A stretch of 55,376 bases of DNA from Candidatus Iainarchaeum sp. (lineage in GTDB: Archaea > Iainarchaeota > Iainarchaeia > JAGGVJ01). Both the position numbers and the translations under genes were made by a program. Below are positions 35,316 through 44,107 of the stretch, piece by piece (position 1 is the stretch's first letter; every line of letters starts with the position of its first letter). The notes under the pieces were generated by a model. It made no database searches and was not told the origin of the DNA. It saw only the letters and a list, made by a program, of their open reading frames with translations. The stretch covers positions 1-55,376 of the forward strand of contig JAGGVJ010000045.1 of assembly GCA_021158055.1 (NCBI GenBank), given 5' to 3'.

Positions 35316-36671
35316 TCACTTCAACCCTGGCATGCAGACAAAAGTCCGCGGGTCTGTCCTTTCAGTGATCTCGCCGGCAAGATTTTCAACCATCAACGCA
35401 CGCGCCCTGTCAGCAGTCCTTGAATTTGAAAGAGCCCACTTGAGCTTGACAAAAGCGGTTTCGCAAAGCATGTCCTCAAGGGAAACAACCCCACAATCCT
35501 GAATTTTTCTCCCGTCTTCATACACATCGTTTCTGACCCTGCCCCAAACAGTCTGGGTGCACATGCAGACAACAACCCCTGCTTTTTTCGCGGCAAGCGC
35601 GGCTTTGAAAAACCCCTCGCTTGTAATGTGGCCGAGACCCGTGCCCTCCAAAACAATCCCTTTCGTGCCCTTTTTTATCTGGTACAAAAAATCCTCAACA
35701 GGAAAACCATTGTAAAGCTTTATCAACGCGACTTTTTCCTCCAAACCAAAACCTGACGAAAGTTTTCTTTTTTTGTCGCGTTTTTTAAAATCAGTTCTTA
35801 CAAACTCGATTTTTCCCTCTGGCCAGACACGCGCAAAAGGAAGCGCGTTAATTGACTGGAAAGCGTCACGCCTTGAAGAATGTGTTTTCCGGACCTTTGT
35901 CCCGGGATGTACAAAACAATAACTGTCACTTGACTCACCATGCATGACAACGCTCACTTCAGCGACATCTGAAACAGCAGTGTGAACAGCGCAAACCAGA
36001 TTCATTGCAGAGTCCGCGGAAGCGCGGTCAGTGGAACGCTGGGCACCGGTCAAAACCACCGGCACCGGAAGGTCCTGAAGCATAAAAGACAACGCGGCAG
36101 CCGAATAACCCATGGTGTCGGTTCCGTGGAGAATCACAACGCCGTCAACCCCCAAATCAATGTGTTTCTTCACTGCCTTTGCAATCTGTTGCCAGTGCGA
36201 CTGGTCCATCCACTGCGACCAGACAGAACAGACCATTTCAGCATTTATGTTTGCAATTTCATCCAGCTCTGGGACCGCCTCAACCAAATCCTGCGCACTG
36301 AAAGAAGAAATCACCCCCCCGGTTGCGTAATCCAGGCGGGAGGCGATTGTTCCGCCGGTGCTGAGCACTGCAATGGTTGGTTTTTTTGGGTCATGCTTTT
36401 GGGGGGAAAATTTTTTTCCTGAATCTTTTTTTTGCATCTTCGCACCTCCAACCTTGGTTATCTCCCTTATATCGTCAAACTTTACGCCAACGTTGTAGCC
36501 GTTTTTCAGCTTGACTATCAAGTGGTCCTGCGCGTAAATTGCAGGCCTTGGAATCAGCCTGCCTGAATAGAAGACATCCTGCTTTTTGACCGTGACTTCG
36601 TCAAAATCACTGATTTCCTTTTTTTCAAGAACTTTTTTTATTTTCCCGGAATAAGAAACAGTCATTTTCAC
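35316..36671 (-). CDS. gatD: Glu-tRNA(Gln) amidotransferase subunit D
   Basis: GatD is the asparaginase-like subunit that releases ammonia from glutamine. A small N-terminal beta domain (1-90) precedes the asparaginase fold, with catalytic threonines in VLSTGGTIASRLDYATGGV and in HGTDTMGYSAAAL. The 451 residues match archaeal GatD. AGGTG precedes the ATG. It is the first gene of a gatD-gatE-winged-helix unit and shares a 287-base divergent promoter region with the NFACT-R gene. Confidence 0.97.
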   Translation of the reverse strand: MKMTVSYSGKIKKVLEKKEISDFDEVTVKKQDVFYSGRLIPRPAIYAQDHLIVKLKNGYNVGVKFDDIREITKVGGAKMQKKDSGKKFSPQKHDPKKPTIAVLSTGGTIASRLDYATGGVISSFSAQDLVEAVPELDEIANINAEMVCSVWSQWMDQSHWQQIAKAVKKHIDLGVDGVVILHGTDTMGYSAAALSFMLQDLPVPVVLTGAQRSTDRASADSAMNLVCAVHTAVSDVAEVSVVMHGESSDSYCFVHPGTKVRKTHSSRRDAFQSINALPFARVWPEGKIEFVRTDFKKRDKKRKLSSGFGLEEKVALIKLYNGFPVEDFLYQIKKGTKGIVLEGTGLGHITSEGFFKAALAAKKAGVVVCMCTQTVWGRVRNDVYEDGRKIQDCGVVSLEDMLCETAFVKLKWALSNSRTADRARALMVENLAGEITERTDPRTFVCMPGLK

Positions 36672-36958
36672 ACCTGCATTTCAACTACACAAATTACATA
36701 AAAAATTACTCAAAGCCGTTATTTAACACTGTCGGCAACATCCCATGCCAAAAAACACTTTTGACCAAAAGCATTTTTGACTGGTAAACATATTTATCTC
36801 TGCAAAACAAAAAAGTAATTGCAATACATATAACATGTTTGAATAACACAATTGAATTGATAACTGTAAAAATACATTTTGAATAACCTATGATGAAAAT
36901 TTAAACCCCCCGACAGCATGCAAATCACCGGAAAAATAACACGGAAACAAATGATAAC

Positions 36959-37753
36959 ATGGAAACAGAACTTGACTTAAGAAAAACCCTGCGGCAAAAC
37001 GCAAACCTGTACTACTCAAAATCCAAAAAAGCAAAGGCAAAGCTTGCCGGGGTCAAAACTGCCCTTGAAGAATCAAAAAAACAGCTTAAAGAAGTGCTTG
37101 AAAAAAAACAGGTTCTTGAAAACGAAAAAATAGAGCTGAAAAAGAAACGGCAGGCAAAATGGTTTGAAAAATTCCACTGGTTTTTCACGTCAAAAGACAC
37201 CCTTGTAATCGGCGGAAAAGACACCAAAAGCAACGAAACAATAGTCAAAAAACACATGGAGCCAACCGACGTATACTTTCACGCCGAAGTGTTCGGCGCG
37301 CCGCACGTGATTGCAAAAACAGAAGACAAGGAACTGGAGAGCAGTGAACTTGAGGAAATAGGGGTTTTTGCAGTTTCATACTCAAGGGCATGGAGGGAAA
37401 AAGTCGCAAGAGCAAACGTATTTTGGGTCGACCCCTCGCAGGTCACAAAAGAAGCGCCTTCAGGAGAATACCTCGGAACAGGTTCTTTCATGATCCGCGG
37501 CAAAAAAAACTTTATCAAAAAAGCAAACCTCAAGCTTGCGATAGGCCTGTCCGGCTCTGTCGTTGTATGCGGGCCAAAAAAAGCGATTGAAAAAACCACG
37601 AAAATCTTCAAAGAAATAACCCCTGGGGAAACGCGCCCAAGCGACATGGCAAAAAAACTAAAGGCATTTTTTGAAAAACAATCAAAAGAAACAGTTTCCC
37701 TTGACGAAATCATCAAAATGCTTCCCCCGGGAAACAGCGACTTTGCGAAATGA
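36959..37753 (+). CDS. Stand-alone NFACT-R/coiled-coil half of a RqcH/NEMF-like protein
   Basis: A 264-residue protein. The start (DLRKTLRQNANLYYSKSKKAKAKLAG) is the coiled-coil-M segment of NEMF/Tae2/RqcH proteins. The RNA-binding NFACT-R (DUF814) domain follows: FHWFFTSKDTLVIGGKD, DVYFHAEVFGAPHVI and GTGSFMIRGKKNF. The N-terminal NFACT-N and HhH domains of full-length proteins are missing, and no coding sequence for them lies immediately upstream. It is either a split form whose N-half is elsewhere or a natural short version. Relatives sense peptidyl-tRNA on split large subunits. Confidence 0.82.
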   Translation: METELDLRKTLRQNANLYYSKSKKAKAKLAGVKTALEESKKQLKEVLEKKQVLENEKIELKKKRQAKWFEKFHWFFTSKDTLVIGGKDTKSNETIVKKHMEPTDVYFHAEVFGAPHVIAKTEDKELESSELEEIGVFAVSYSRAWREKVARANVFWVDPSQVTKEAPSGEYLGTGSFMIRGKKNFIKKANLKLAIGLSGSVVVCGPKKAIEKTTKIFKEITPGETRPSDMAKKLKAFFEKQSKETVSLDEIIKMLPPGNSDFAK

Positions 37754-37782
37754 AATTGATATGCCGATTCCTTGACAGCGTA

Positions 37783-37851
37783 TTCAGGTATCTTCAACTG
37801 TTCAGGTATCTTCAACTGTTCAGGTATCTTCAACTGTTCAGGTATCTTCAA
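37783..37851. repeat. 18-bp tandem repeat duplicating the radB 3' end
   Basis: TTCAGGTATCTTCAACTG occurs at 37783, 37801 and 37819, followed by a 15-base partial copy at 37837 that is the real radB C-terminus. Read on the minus strand, each unit is GTT GAA GAT ACC TGA, the codons V-E-D-T-stop. The gene end has therefore been copied three extra times downstream. Confidence 0.92.
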
Positions 37852-38551
37852 CACCGTTTTGAGTCAGCCTGAAAAACGCGGTTGTCCCTTCAGGAACCCA
37901 CTGGTGTTTCTTCACAATGGCCTTTCTTTTGCCAAGCGAATCAACCCTTTGAAGCTCCACAATTATATTGCTTGAATAACGCAAAATGTCCCCGCTCACC
38001 GGCTTGACCCCCCCGCTTGCAGAACCGATGTCCGCGTAAACCTGATTGCTTACAAGAACCGCGATATTGTTTTTTCTTGCTATCCCCATTAATTTTGAAA
38101 TCTGGCCCCCGAATTCGCGGTTCAGCTTTACCACATCATTTTCTTCACCAAGCTCCAGCCTGTAAAGGGAACTGATTGAATCAACCACTATGACCTGCGT
38201 CTCTTTTGTAACCGCTTTTTCAATGTTTTTCAGGGCAAGCTTTTGCTCGGAAAAAGTTGTCGGCTCAATCAAAGTTATTCTTGAAAGAGCCTCGCGCGGG
38301 TCTTTCAAAATCTGGCCTGCGCGCTCAAAAGAAAACCCGCTTTCAGTGTCCACAAAAATAACATTCACACCGTTGCTGGCCAGCAAAAGACTGCACTGCA
38401 TGCAAATATTTGTCTTTCCGACAGTTGAAGGACCGTAAAACTGAGTTATCAGCCTGCGCTTTATTCCGCCGCCAAGCAAAGAATCAATATTTTGACACCC
38501 TACAGAAATATAATCCTGTTTTTTGTCTGCCTGCCTTAATTCCATCAACAA
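37838..38551 (-). CDS. radB: RadB recombinase paralog
   Basis: A 237-residue RecA/RadA-superfamily ATPase consisting of the core only. Walker A is GPSTVGKTNI, Walker B lies in VIVVDSISSLYRL, and LVSNQVYADIGSASGGVKPVSGDILRYSSN is the L2/C-terminal region typical of RadB. It modulates homologous recombination in archaea that also have RadA; radA is not in this window. The stop codon lies in a tandem repeat. Confidence 0.92.
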   Translation of the reverse strand: MLMELRQADKKQDYISVGCQNIDSLLGGGIKRRLITQFYGPSTVGKTNICMQCSLLLASNGVNVIFVDTESGFSFERAGQILKDPREALSRITLIEPTTFSEQKLALKNIEKAVTKETQVIVVDSISSLYRLELGEENDVVKLNREFGGQISKLMGIARKNNIAVLVSNQVYADIGSASGGVKPVSGDILRYSSNIIVELQRVDSLGKRKAIVKKHQWVPEGTTAFFRLTQNGVEDT

Positions 38552-38779
38552 CTATATTGTTTTCAAAAAATATTAATGTAATTGACAAAAACAAAAAATG
38601 CTGCGCAAAACAAGGGATGCAACTCAACAAACAAACCAATAAATACATAAAAAACACTATGTTGTAAGTTAATCATTCCCGGCACTCCGCCTGGTTCCAT
38701 AACAAAATAACCCGGTCCCGCAACAAAATAAACTGCGGGGTTCCTCTGTGAAATTATTTAAGCAACAAACGGTGAAAAA

Positions 38780-40993
38780 ATGGTCGTCAACAAAAAACCC
38801 AAAAAACCAGAAGTCACATTAAAAATTCAGGAAACATTCCAGGACTACGTCGGAAAAGGACTTGTCACAATCGACATTAAAACAAAAGAACACCTTAACT
38901 TAAGCAGCGGCGACATCGTGGAAGTTGAAGGAAAGAAAAAAACCGCGGGAGTAATCTGGCCGGCGCCATCCCAAGACGAGGGCTCGGACATAACAAGACT
39001 TGATCCGCTTGTAAGACAAAACGCCGACGTGACCATAGGTGAAAAAGTAATCATCAGAAAAGCCGATTTTGTGGACGCGCAAAAAATAGTCCTTGCTCCA
39101 AGCGAAGCAATCAGGTTTGTCGGGGAAGGATACGAACGCATGATAAAACGCCAGTTCATGGGAAGGCCTTTTATCAAAGGCGACAAAGTCATGGTTAAAA
39201 TCCTCGGAGGAGGAATCTCATTTTTAGTGGTGAACTCAAAACCAAGCAACTCAATAGTCAGGATAACCCCTGCAACCGAATTTGAAATAAAAGAAGAACC
39301 GGTAAAAGAAATAGAAACCGCCAGCCAGCTGACTTACGAAGACATAGGGGGAATCAAAGACGAAGTCCTGAAAGTCAGAGAAATGGTAGAGCTCCCGATG
39401 CGCCACCCGGAACTTTTTTCAAAACTCGGAATTGACCCACCAAAAGGCGTTTTGCTGCACGGTCCGCCCGGAACCGGAAAAACCCTTCTTGCAAAAGCAG
39501 TCGCCAACGAAACAAACGCACACTTCATTTTGCTCAACGGCCCGGAAATCATGAGCAAATTCGTGGGAGAAGCAGAAGAAAGGATAAGGGAAATATTTGC
39601 CGAAGCAGAAAAAAACATGCCTTCAATTATCTTCATTGACGAGCTCGACGCAATCGCACCGAAAAGAGACGAAACCTCAGGTGAAGTCGAACGCAGAGTA
39701 GTTGCACAAATGCTCACGCTAATGGACGGCCTGCAGGGAAGGGGACAAGTAATTACAATCGGCGCCACAAACAGGCCGAACTCCATTGACCCCGCGCTGA
39801 GAAGACCGGGAAGATTTGACCGCGAAATAGAACTTGGGATTCCGGACAAAAAAGCGCGCTTTGAAATACTTCAAATCCACACCCGCGGAATGCCACTCAA
39901 CAAAGACGTTGACTTAAACGCGTTTGCGTCAATCACACACGGTTTTGTCGGAGCCGACCTGTCAGCGCTTGTAAAAGAAAGCGCAATGAAAGCGCTTAGA
40001 AGAATACTTCCGAAAATAAACCTGGAAGAAGAGACCATTCCCATTGAAGTGCTTGAAAAACTTGAAGTCAACAAAAAAGACGTCACAGAAGCACTCAAAG
40101 AAATCCAGCCATCGGCACTGAGGGAGGTCTTAATAGAGGTCCCGAACGTTAAATGGGAAACAGTCGGAGGGCTCGAAAACGTGAAAAAGGCGCTGAAGGA
40201 AGCAGTTGAATGGCCTCTTTCAAACCCGAAAATGTTCAAGCGGCTTGGAATACGGCCCCCGAAAGGAATACTTTTATACGGTCCGCCCGGATGCGGAAAA
40301 ACCCTGATTGCAAAAGCAGCTGCAACAGAAAGTGAAGCAAACTTCATTTCCATCAAAGGACCGGAAGTCCTGTCAAAATGGGTAGGTGAAAGCGAAAAAG
40401 CAATCAGGGAAATTTTCAGAAAAGGAAGACAAGCATCCCCCGTCATAATATTTTTTGACGAGCTTGACTCAATCGCGCCGCACCGCGGAGAAGACACCGG
40501 ATCTCATGTAACAGAACGGCTCGTGAACCAACTTTTAACTGAAATGGATGGGATGGAAGACCTCAAAGACGTTGTTATCATAGGAGCAACAAACAGGCCT
40601 GACATAATCGACGCGGGACTCTTAAGGCCGGGAAGGTTTGACAAAATGATTCTTGTCCCGTCGCCGGACTATGACGCAAGACTTCAAATACTGAAAATCC
40701 ACGCTTCAAAAACACCGATTGCACAAGACGTCAGCCTGGAAGGAATTGCCAAAAAAACAGACCAGTACACCGGAGCAGACCTTGAAGCGCTTGTTCGCGA
40801 AGCGGCAATGAGTGCACTTCGCGAAGACATAAACGCAAAAACTGTTGAAAAAAAGCATTTTGACCAGGCACTTGAAACAATCAAGCCATCAATTGACTCT
40901 GCAGTTCGCGAGTTTTACCGCGAATTTGCAGAACGGCACAAAGAAAAAATAAAGAAAAAACCGGAAAAAGACAGAAACGCATACATCGGGTAA
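38780..40993 (+). CDS. Cdc48/VAT AAA+ ATPase
   Basis: A 737-residue unfoldase that feeds substrates to the proteasome. The N-domain (1-190, double-psi barrel beginning [19 protein letters not shown]) is followed by D1 (Walker [14 protein letters not shown], Walker [15 protein letters not shown]) and D2 ([28 protein letters not shown]). Arginine fingers occur in [13 protein letters not shown] and [12 protein letters not shown]2 has Cys in Walker A as in many Cdc48 proteins. The C-terminus RNAYIG is short. A TATTTAAG box and GGTGA precede the start. Confidence 0.96.
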   Translation: MVVNKKPKKPEVTLKIQETFQDYVGKGLVTIDIKTKEHLNLSSGDIVEVEGKKKTAGVIWPAPSQDEGSDITRLDPLVRQNADVTIGEKVIIRKADFVDAQKIVLAPSEAIRFVGEGYERMIKRQFMGRPFIKGDKVMVKILGGGISFLVVNSKPSNSIVRITPATEFEIKEEPVKEIETASQLTYEDIGGIKDEVLKVREMVELPMRHPELFSKLGIDPPKGVLLHGPPGTGKTLLAKAVANETNAHFILLNGPEIMSKFVGEAEERIREIFAEAEKNMPSIIFIDELDAIAPKRDETSGEVERRVVAQMLTLMDGLQGRGQVITIGATNRPNSIDPALRRPGRFDREIELGIPDKKARFEILQIHTRGMPLNKDVDLNAFASITHGFVGADLSALVKESAMKALRRILPKINLEEETIPIEVLEKLEVNKKDVTEALKEIQPSALREVLIEVPNVKWETVGGLENVKKALKEAVEWPLSNPKMFKRLGIRPPKGILLYGPPGCGKTLIAKAAATESEANFISIKGPEVLSKWVGESEKAIREIFRKGRQASPVIIFFDELDSIAPHRGEDTGSHVTERLVNQLLTEMDGMEDLKDVVIIGATNRPDIIDAGLLRPGRFDKMILVPSPDYDARLQILKIHASKTPIAQDVSLEGIAKKTDQYTGADLEALVREAAMSALREDINAKTVEKKHFDQALETIKPSIDSAVREFYREFAERHKEKIKKKPEKDRNAYIG

Positions 40994-41017
40994 CACTTGT
41001 TGCCCCGTGTTTTTTTC
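40992..41017 (+). terminator. Terminator after cdc48
   Basis: AACAC/GTGTT can form a 5-bp stem with a 10-base loop and is followed by seven or more T residues. It overlaps the cdc48 stop and lies before the convergent protease gene. Confidence 0.5.
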
Positions 41018-41040
41018 TTTTTATTTCTTGATTAACAGTT

Positions 41041-41625
41041 TTATTTCGGAAAATAGAGCAAAAAAGCAGGGATTGCAAACACAATCGCCCAGACAGCCGG
41101 GTTCCACACAAACACTTTTCTGCCGTCAAGCGGACCAAAAGGAATCATGTTAAACAAGGCAAGAATTAAGTTTATTCTAAAACCCCAAAAAGCAACACCT
41201 TGAATCAAAGTATTGCCAGTCTGAATTTCAATCAAGGAAAAAATTGCGGCAAGAACAAGATTCATAACTGGGCCTGCAACTGAAATAATCCCGTTTTCCC
41301 TCGTGCTCAAATACTGCTTATAAATCCATACTGCCCCAGGCGCCGCAAACACAAACCTAAAGACAATGGAAAAAATCAAAGCCATTGCAAGACCTTCTTT
41401 CCAAAGCCTGTAGCCTGCAGTGCAGCCAAACCTTTGCGCAACAAACTTGTGCGCAAGCTCGTGCAAAATAAAACCAATGCCCACAGTGAAAAATGACAGC
41501 ACAACAAAAAACGGAAAACTTGCAACATCACGCGTCATGACAAAAGCAAACGCTACGCTCAAAGTGACTACAGAAATTGCTATGTGACTTGCTTCAGTTG
41601 AATCCACTTCAAACACCCATGACAA
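41041..41625 (-). CDS. Site-2 protease family membrane metalloprotease (M50)
   Basis: A 194-residue polytopic protein with the zinc motif HELAH in GIGFILHELAHKFVAQRFGC and the third ligand region NMIPFGPLDGRKVFVW. About five or six hydrophobic segments match the compact archaeal S2P core without PDZ or CBS domains. Such enzymes cleave membrane proteins within the bilayer; the target is unknown. Confidence 0.92.
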   Translation of the reverse strand: MSWVFEVDSTEASHIAISVVTLSVAFAFVMTRDVASFPFFVVLSFFTVGIGFILHELAHKFVAQRFGCTAGYRLWKEGLAMALIFSIVFRFVFAAPGAVWIYKQYLSTRENGIISVAGPVMNLVLAAIFSLIEIQTGNTLIQGVAFWGFRINLILALFNMIPFGPLDGRKVFVWNPAVWAIVFAIPAFLLYFPK

Positions 41626-41731
41626 TTAACAAAAAACCAAAGTGCAAACAGGAGCTCTGCTGCCTGCCAAACATTACATCGCTATATATAAATAGTTTCA
41701 ATGCATTAATATTCTTTGCGGGGGTGGTAGA

Positions 41732-41896
41732 TTGGACCAAAAAGGACAGATCTCAGTGGAACTAATTATAGTGATGGCTGCAATTATAGCCATAGCGCTT
41801 GTCTTGATTACCCAGTTCCAGGCAACAGTCAAGGAAGGATCAAGCGCAATCGAAACAAAACGAAGCGAAATTTTCTCAAAAATAGGTGATATCTGA
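41732..41896 (+). CDS. Short type IV pilin-like protein with TTG start (54 aa)
   Basis: Reading from TTG at 41732 gives MDQKGQISVELIIVMAAIIA, a class III signal peptide with glutamate 5, then a helix and a polar tail ending FSKIGDI. GGGGTGG lies just upstream (41720-41727). The leader is nearly the same as the MDEKGQ pilins at 13-15 kb. The stop overlaps the next start (TGATG), so the three genes here form an operon. Confidence 0.82.
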   Translation: MDQKGQISVELIIVMAAIIAIALVLITQFQATVKEGSSAIETKRSEIFSKIGDI

Positions 41897-42078
41897 TGAC
41901 TACACTGTCAGAAGACAAAAAAGCACAGATATCACTTGAAACAATGCTTGTAGCCTCGGCGCTTGTTGCCTGCGCGGTTGCAATAGTCGTCCTGATGAAA
42001 ACAAGCATGGGAAAAGGAGAAAATGAATTTTCAAAAGGAGTTTCAAGCGCTCTCAAAGAATCAAAAAAAATCAGGTGA
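41896..42078 (+). CDS. Short type IV pilin-like protein (60 aa)
   Basis: MTTLSEDKKAQISLETMLVA has a class III signal with alanine before the cleavage site and glutamate 5, one hydrophobic helix (ASALVACAVAIVVL) and a basic tail. It is coupled to the upstream gene, and its 3' end overlaps the next gene in another frame by 56 bases. Confidence 0.8.
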   Translation: MTTLSEDKKAQISLETMLVASALVACAVAIVVLMKTSMGKGENEFSKGVSSALKESKKIR

Positions 42079-42532
42079 GCTTTTCAGGCGAAACCCACAG
42101 TTGTTTTTCGGTCAGGCGTCGCTTGAATTCATAATCCTTTTAGCTGCAGGGCTAGCCGCGCTTGGAGTAATCATTGTTGAGATAAACACGGTTGTTGAAA
42201 CAAGCGACTTTGCCCTCGGGACAATCCAGTCGCGTCAGGCAGTGCAGCAAATAACCTCGGCAATAAACACGGTTTCTCTTCTTGGAAACGGGAACACCGT
42301 AAGAGCAGAAACACAGCTTTCAAAAGGAAAACTTACTCTTGAAATACAAAACCAATCAACCGAAGCCAAAAGAAAAGAGCTTTGCGCCACGTTTGACCTG
42401 CTTGGCCAAAAAAAGAAAACGTGTTCAAAAATAGTTGCCGAAATCGAATCAATCCCGAAAAAAGTTGAATCCGGCAGGACAAGCTTTACCGCTGAAAACA
42501 AAAACGGGAAAATAACAGTAAAAATTATATAA
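42023..42532 (+). CDS. Type IV pilin-like protein (169 aa)
   Basis: After a longer basic leader (to about residue 29) the string FFGQASLEFIILLAAGLAAL is a class III cleavage site with glutamate 5 and a hydrophobic helix. The external domain is Lys/Gln/Thr-rich with two cysteines (ELCATF, KKTCSKIV). AAGGAG 4-5 bases before 42023 supports this start inside the previous gene. A TTG at about 42101 would give a shorter leader. The stop lies in a tandem repeat. Confidence 0.78.
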   Translation: MNFQKEFQALSKNQKKSGELFRRNPQLFFGQASLEFIILLAAGLAALGVIIVEINTVVETSDFALGTIQSRQAVQQITSAINTVSLLGNGNTVRAETQLSKGKLTLEIQNQSTEAKRKELCATFDLLGQKKKTCSKIVAEIESIPKKVESGRTSFTAENKNGKITVKII

Positions 42533-42598
42533 TCAATCGCAAATTATACAATTAATCGCACAACCACCCACCCAACCGCACAACCACCCAATCACCCG
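42522..42598. repeat. Tandem duplications at the pilin gene end
   Basis: AAATTATATAATCAATCGC (42522, containing the last codons and stop) is followed by AAATTATACAATTAATCGC (42541). Two copies of ACAACCACCCA-based units follow at 42560 and 42580. The array fills the gap between two convergent pilin-like genes. Confidence 0.75.
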
Positions 42599-42615
42599 TA
42601 ACTTATCCGACCCAC

Positions 42616-42996
42616 TTACCTAAACCCGGCTTCCAAAACCACCTCCTTGAGCACCCCAGAAGAATCAGCAAGCAACCTTGATTCCACTGCACAAAATCCA
42701 CACGAACCATTTGAAACAACAACGCCGTCAAACTCAAAACAGTATACAAGTTCTGGATTAACCAAAAAGAAAACCTTGTCAAGATTTTCTTTTATCCTTT
42801 CCCTTCTTGAAAAAGCCAAATCCTCAAAAAGACCGTTTTCCTCAAGAGCAGTCAAAGCATCAGAAACCATAATCTGAAGGATCTCTTTATCATGCAGCAC
42901 ATTCTCCTGAAACGAAAAAGTTGACGCAACAACCAAAAAAGAAACCAATGCCAAAAGCAACAGCGATGATTCAATTGAATAAATTACACCTTTCAT
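42616..42996 (-). CDS. Minor pilin-like protein (cluster 2, last gene)
   Basis: A 126-residue protein with an N-terminal helix directly after MKG (MKGVIYSIESSLLLLALVSF) and an external domain with a compact cysteine group (YCFEF, SCGFCAVE). It overlaps the upstream gene by 4 bases (ATGA). The start resembles a prepilin leader with a very short basic part. Confidence 0.72.
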   Translation of the reverse strand: MKGVIYSIESSLLLLALVSFLVVASTFSFQENVLHDKEILQIMVSDALTALEENGLFEDLAFSRRERIKENLDKVFFLVNPELVYCFEFDGVVVSNGSCGFCAVESRLLADSSGVLKEVVLEAGFR

Positions 42997-43730
42997 TCAC
43001 ACACCCCCACCCTCAAAACCCCGACACCCACATCGCTTTCGGTTTTAACAGAAACAATCCTTGAAACAACCACACAATCACCACTCCAACCGGCTTCTTT
43101 TTCAGCAAATCCCTTGTTTTCAGCGCAGTACTCACGCGGAAAACACACCGAAACCAAATCAGACTCCACACTCACCGCAAGCTCTTTTCCAGTATCCAAC
43201 ACATCATTTAACATTGCTGAATCAAGCGACTCAAGAAAAACAACCCTTTTTTCAGGAAGAAAAACAACCGACTCTTTCACCTGACGCTTCAACGAATCAT
43301 AAAAAGCAAGACCAAACCTGTCAGGAAACCCAGTCCAGTCAACAGGGTGGCCAGGATCATTCAAAAACAGCTCGGAAACAGAAAACGCCACACGCTGCCT
43401 TTCAACTGTCTTTTGCCAAACCAAAGCCCACCCTTCAAAACCCGAAACAAACGCAACCGTGTAAAAAAGCATAAGCATCACCAACATCGAAAAAACAAGA
43501 GAATCCAAAAGCATTGCCTGGCCCCTTTTGAAACCTGCTTTGCTTCCGGTTCCGATCTTGATTTTGGGGTTTCGTTTGGTTCCAGCCATGGTTTTATAAT
43601 CAAAAAGCGTGAGAGCAAAAGGCGTGAAAATAAAAGTTAACAAAAACTGTAAGGGAAATAAAGTTTTTCCCTTTCTGAAAACTGAAGCAAACCCAGCAAC
43701 CAGCATCAAAAACGCCGAAATCTTTTGCAT
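42993..43730 (-). CDS. Minor pilin-like protein (cluster 2, gene 3)
   Basis: The core FKRGQAMLLDSLVFSMLVMLM resembles the KRGQLFSIDL protein of cluster 1, and an external domain of about 170 residues with three cysteines follows. The start is uncertain. The ATG at 43730 overlaps the upstream stop (TGATG), like the other junctions in this operon, but adds about 65 residues with extra hydrophobic stretches before KRGQ. The ATG at 43589 would place KRGQ near the N-terminus as in a prepilin but leaves a 140-base gap. I used the coupled start. Confidence 0.62.
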   Translation of the reverse strand: MQKISAFLMLVAGFASVFRKGKTLFPLQFLLTFIFTPFALTLFDYKTMAGTKRNPKIKIGTGSKAGFKRGQAMLLDSLVFSMLVMLMLFYTVAFVSGFEGWALVWQKTVERQRVAFSVSELFLNDPGHPVDWTGFPDRFGLAFYDSLKRQVKESVVFLPEKRVVFLESLDSAMLNDVLDTGKELAVSVESDLVSVCFPREYCAENKGFAEKEAGWSGDCVVVSRIVSVKTESDVGVGVLRVGVCE

Positions 43731-44107
43731 CAGCAAAACACCTCTGCTTCGTACGGGCAATACGTTTCTATGTTTTTTTGGTCAGAAGCAGCTAACGCCA
43801 CAGTAAACTTCACCGGTTTTCCTGTCTCGTCGCAAACCCTGTTTTTTTCACACACGCTCCAATCCAGGCTGATTTTCTGTGCATTGCTTTCATTGCCGTG
43901 CAGCTCAAGAAAACAACCCTTGCCGCACACCGCAATCGCATCCAGCCTGACTGCGGTTTCTTCAAATGCCAGGTAAAGTTCTTTTTCGCTTGCGTGTTGT
44001 TTTGCGTGGCTGAAGAACTGATTTTGGGACTCAAGCGCAAACCCTGTTGCAAGCAATACAATGACAATTGAAAAAAGGGCTTCAATTGTTATCTGGCCCT
44101 GCTTCAA
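43730..44107 (-). CDS. Type IV pilin-like protein (cluster 2, gene 2)
   Basis: MKQGQITIEALFSIVIVLLA is a clear class III signal peptide with G/Q cleavage, glutamate 5 and one helix. The external domain of about 95 residues has six cysteines (VCGKGCF, SVCEKNRVC, TYCPYEAEVFC), likely disulfides. It overlaps the upstream gene by 4 bases. This is the canonical pilin of the reverse cluster. Confidence 0.82.
   Translation of the reverse strand: MKQGQITIEALFSIVIVLLATGFALESQNQFFSHAKQHASEKELYLAFEETAVRLDAIAVCGKGCFLELHGNESNAQKISLDWSVCEKNRVCDETGKPVKFTVALAASDQKNIETYCPYEAEVFC

Noticed and set aside
37783-37851. CRISPR array
   Set aside because: The repeats are directly adjacent with no spacers and copy the radB gene end.
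37279-37854. Minus-strand ORF with repeated P-E-Q-L-K-I near radB
   Set aside because: It is the 18-bp repeat read in another frame, and most of it lies opposite the NFACT-R gene.
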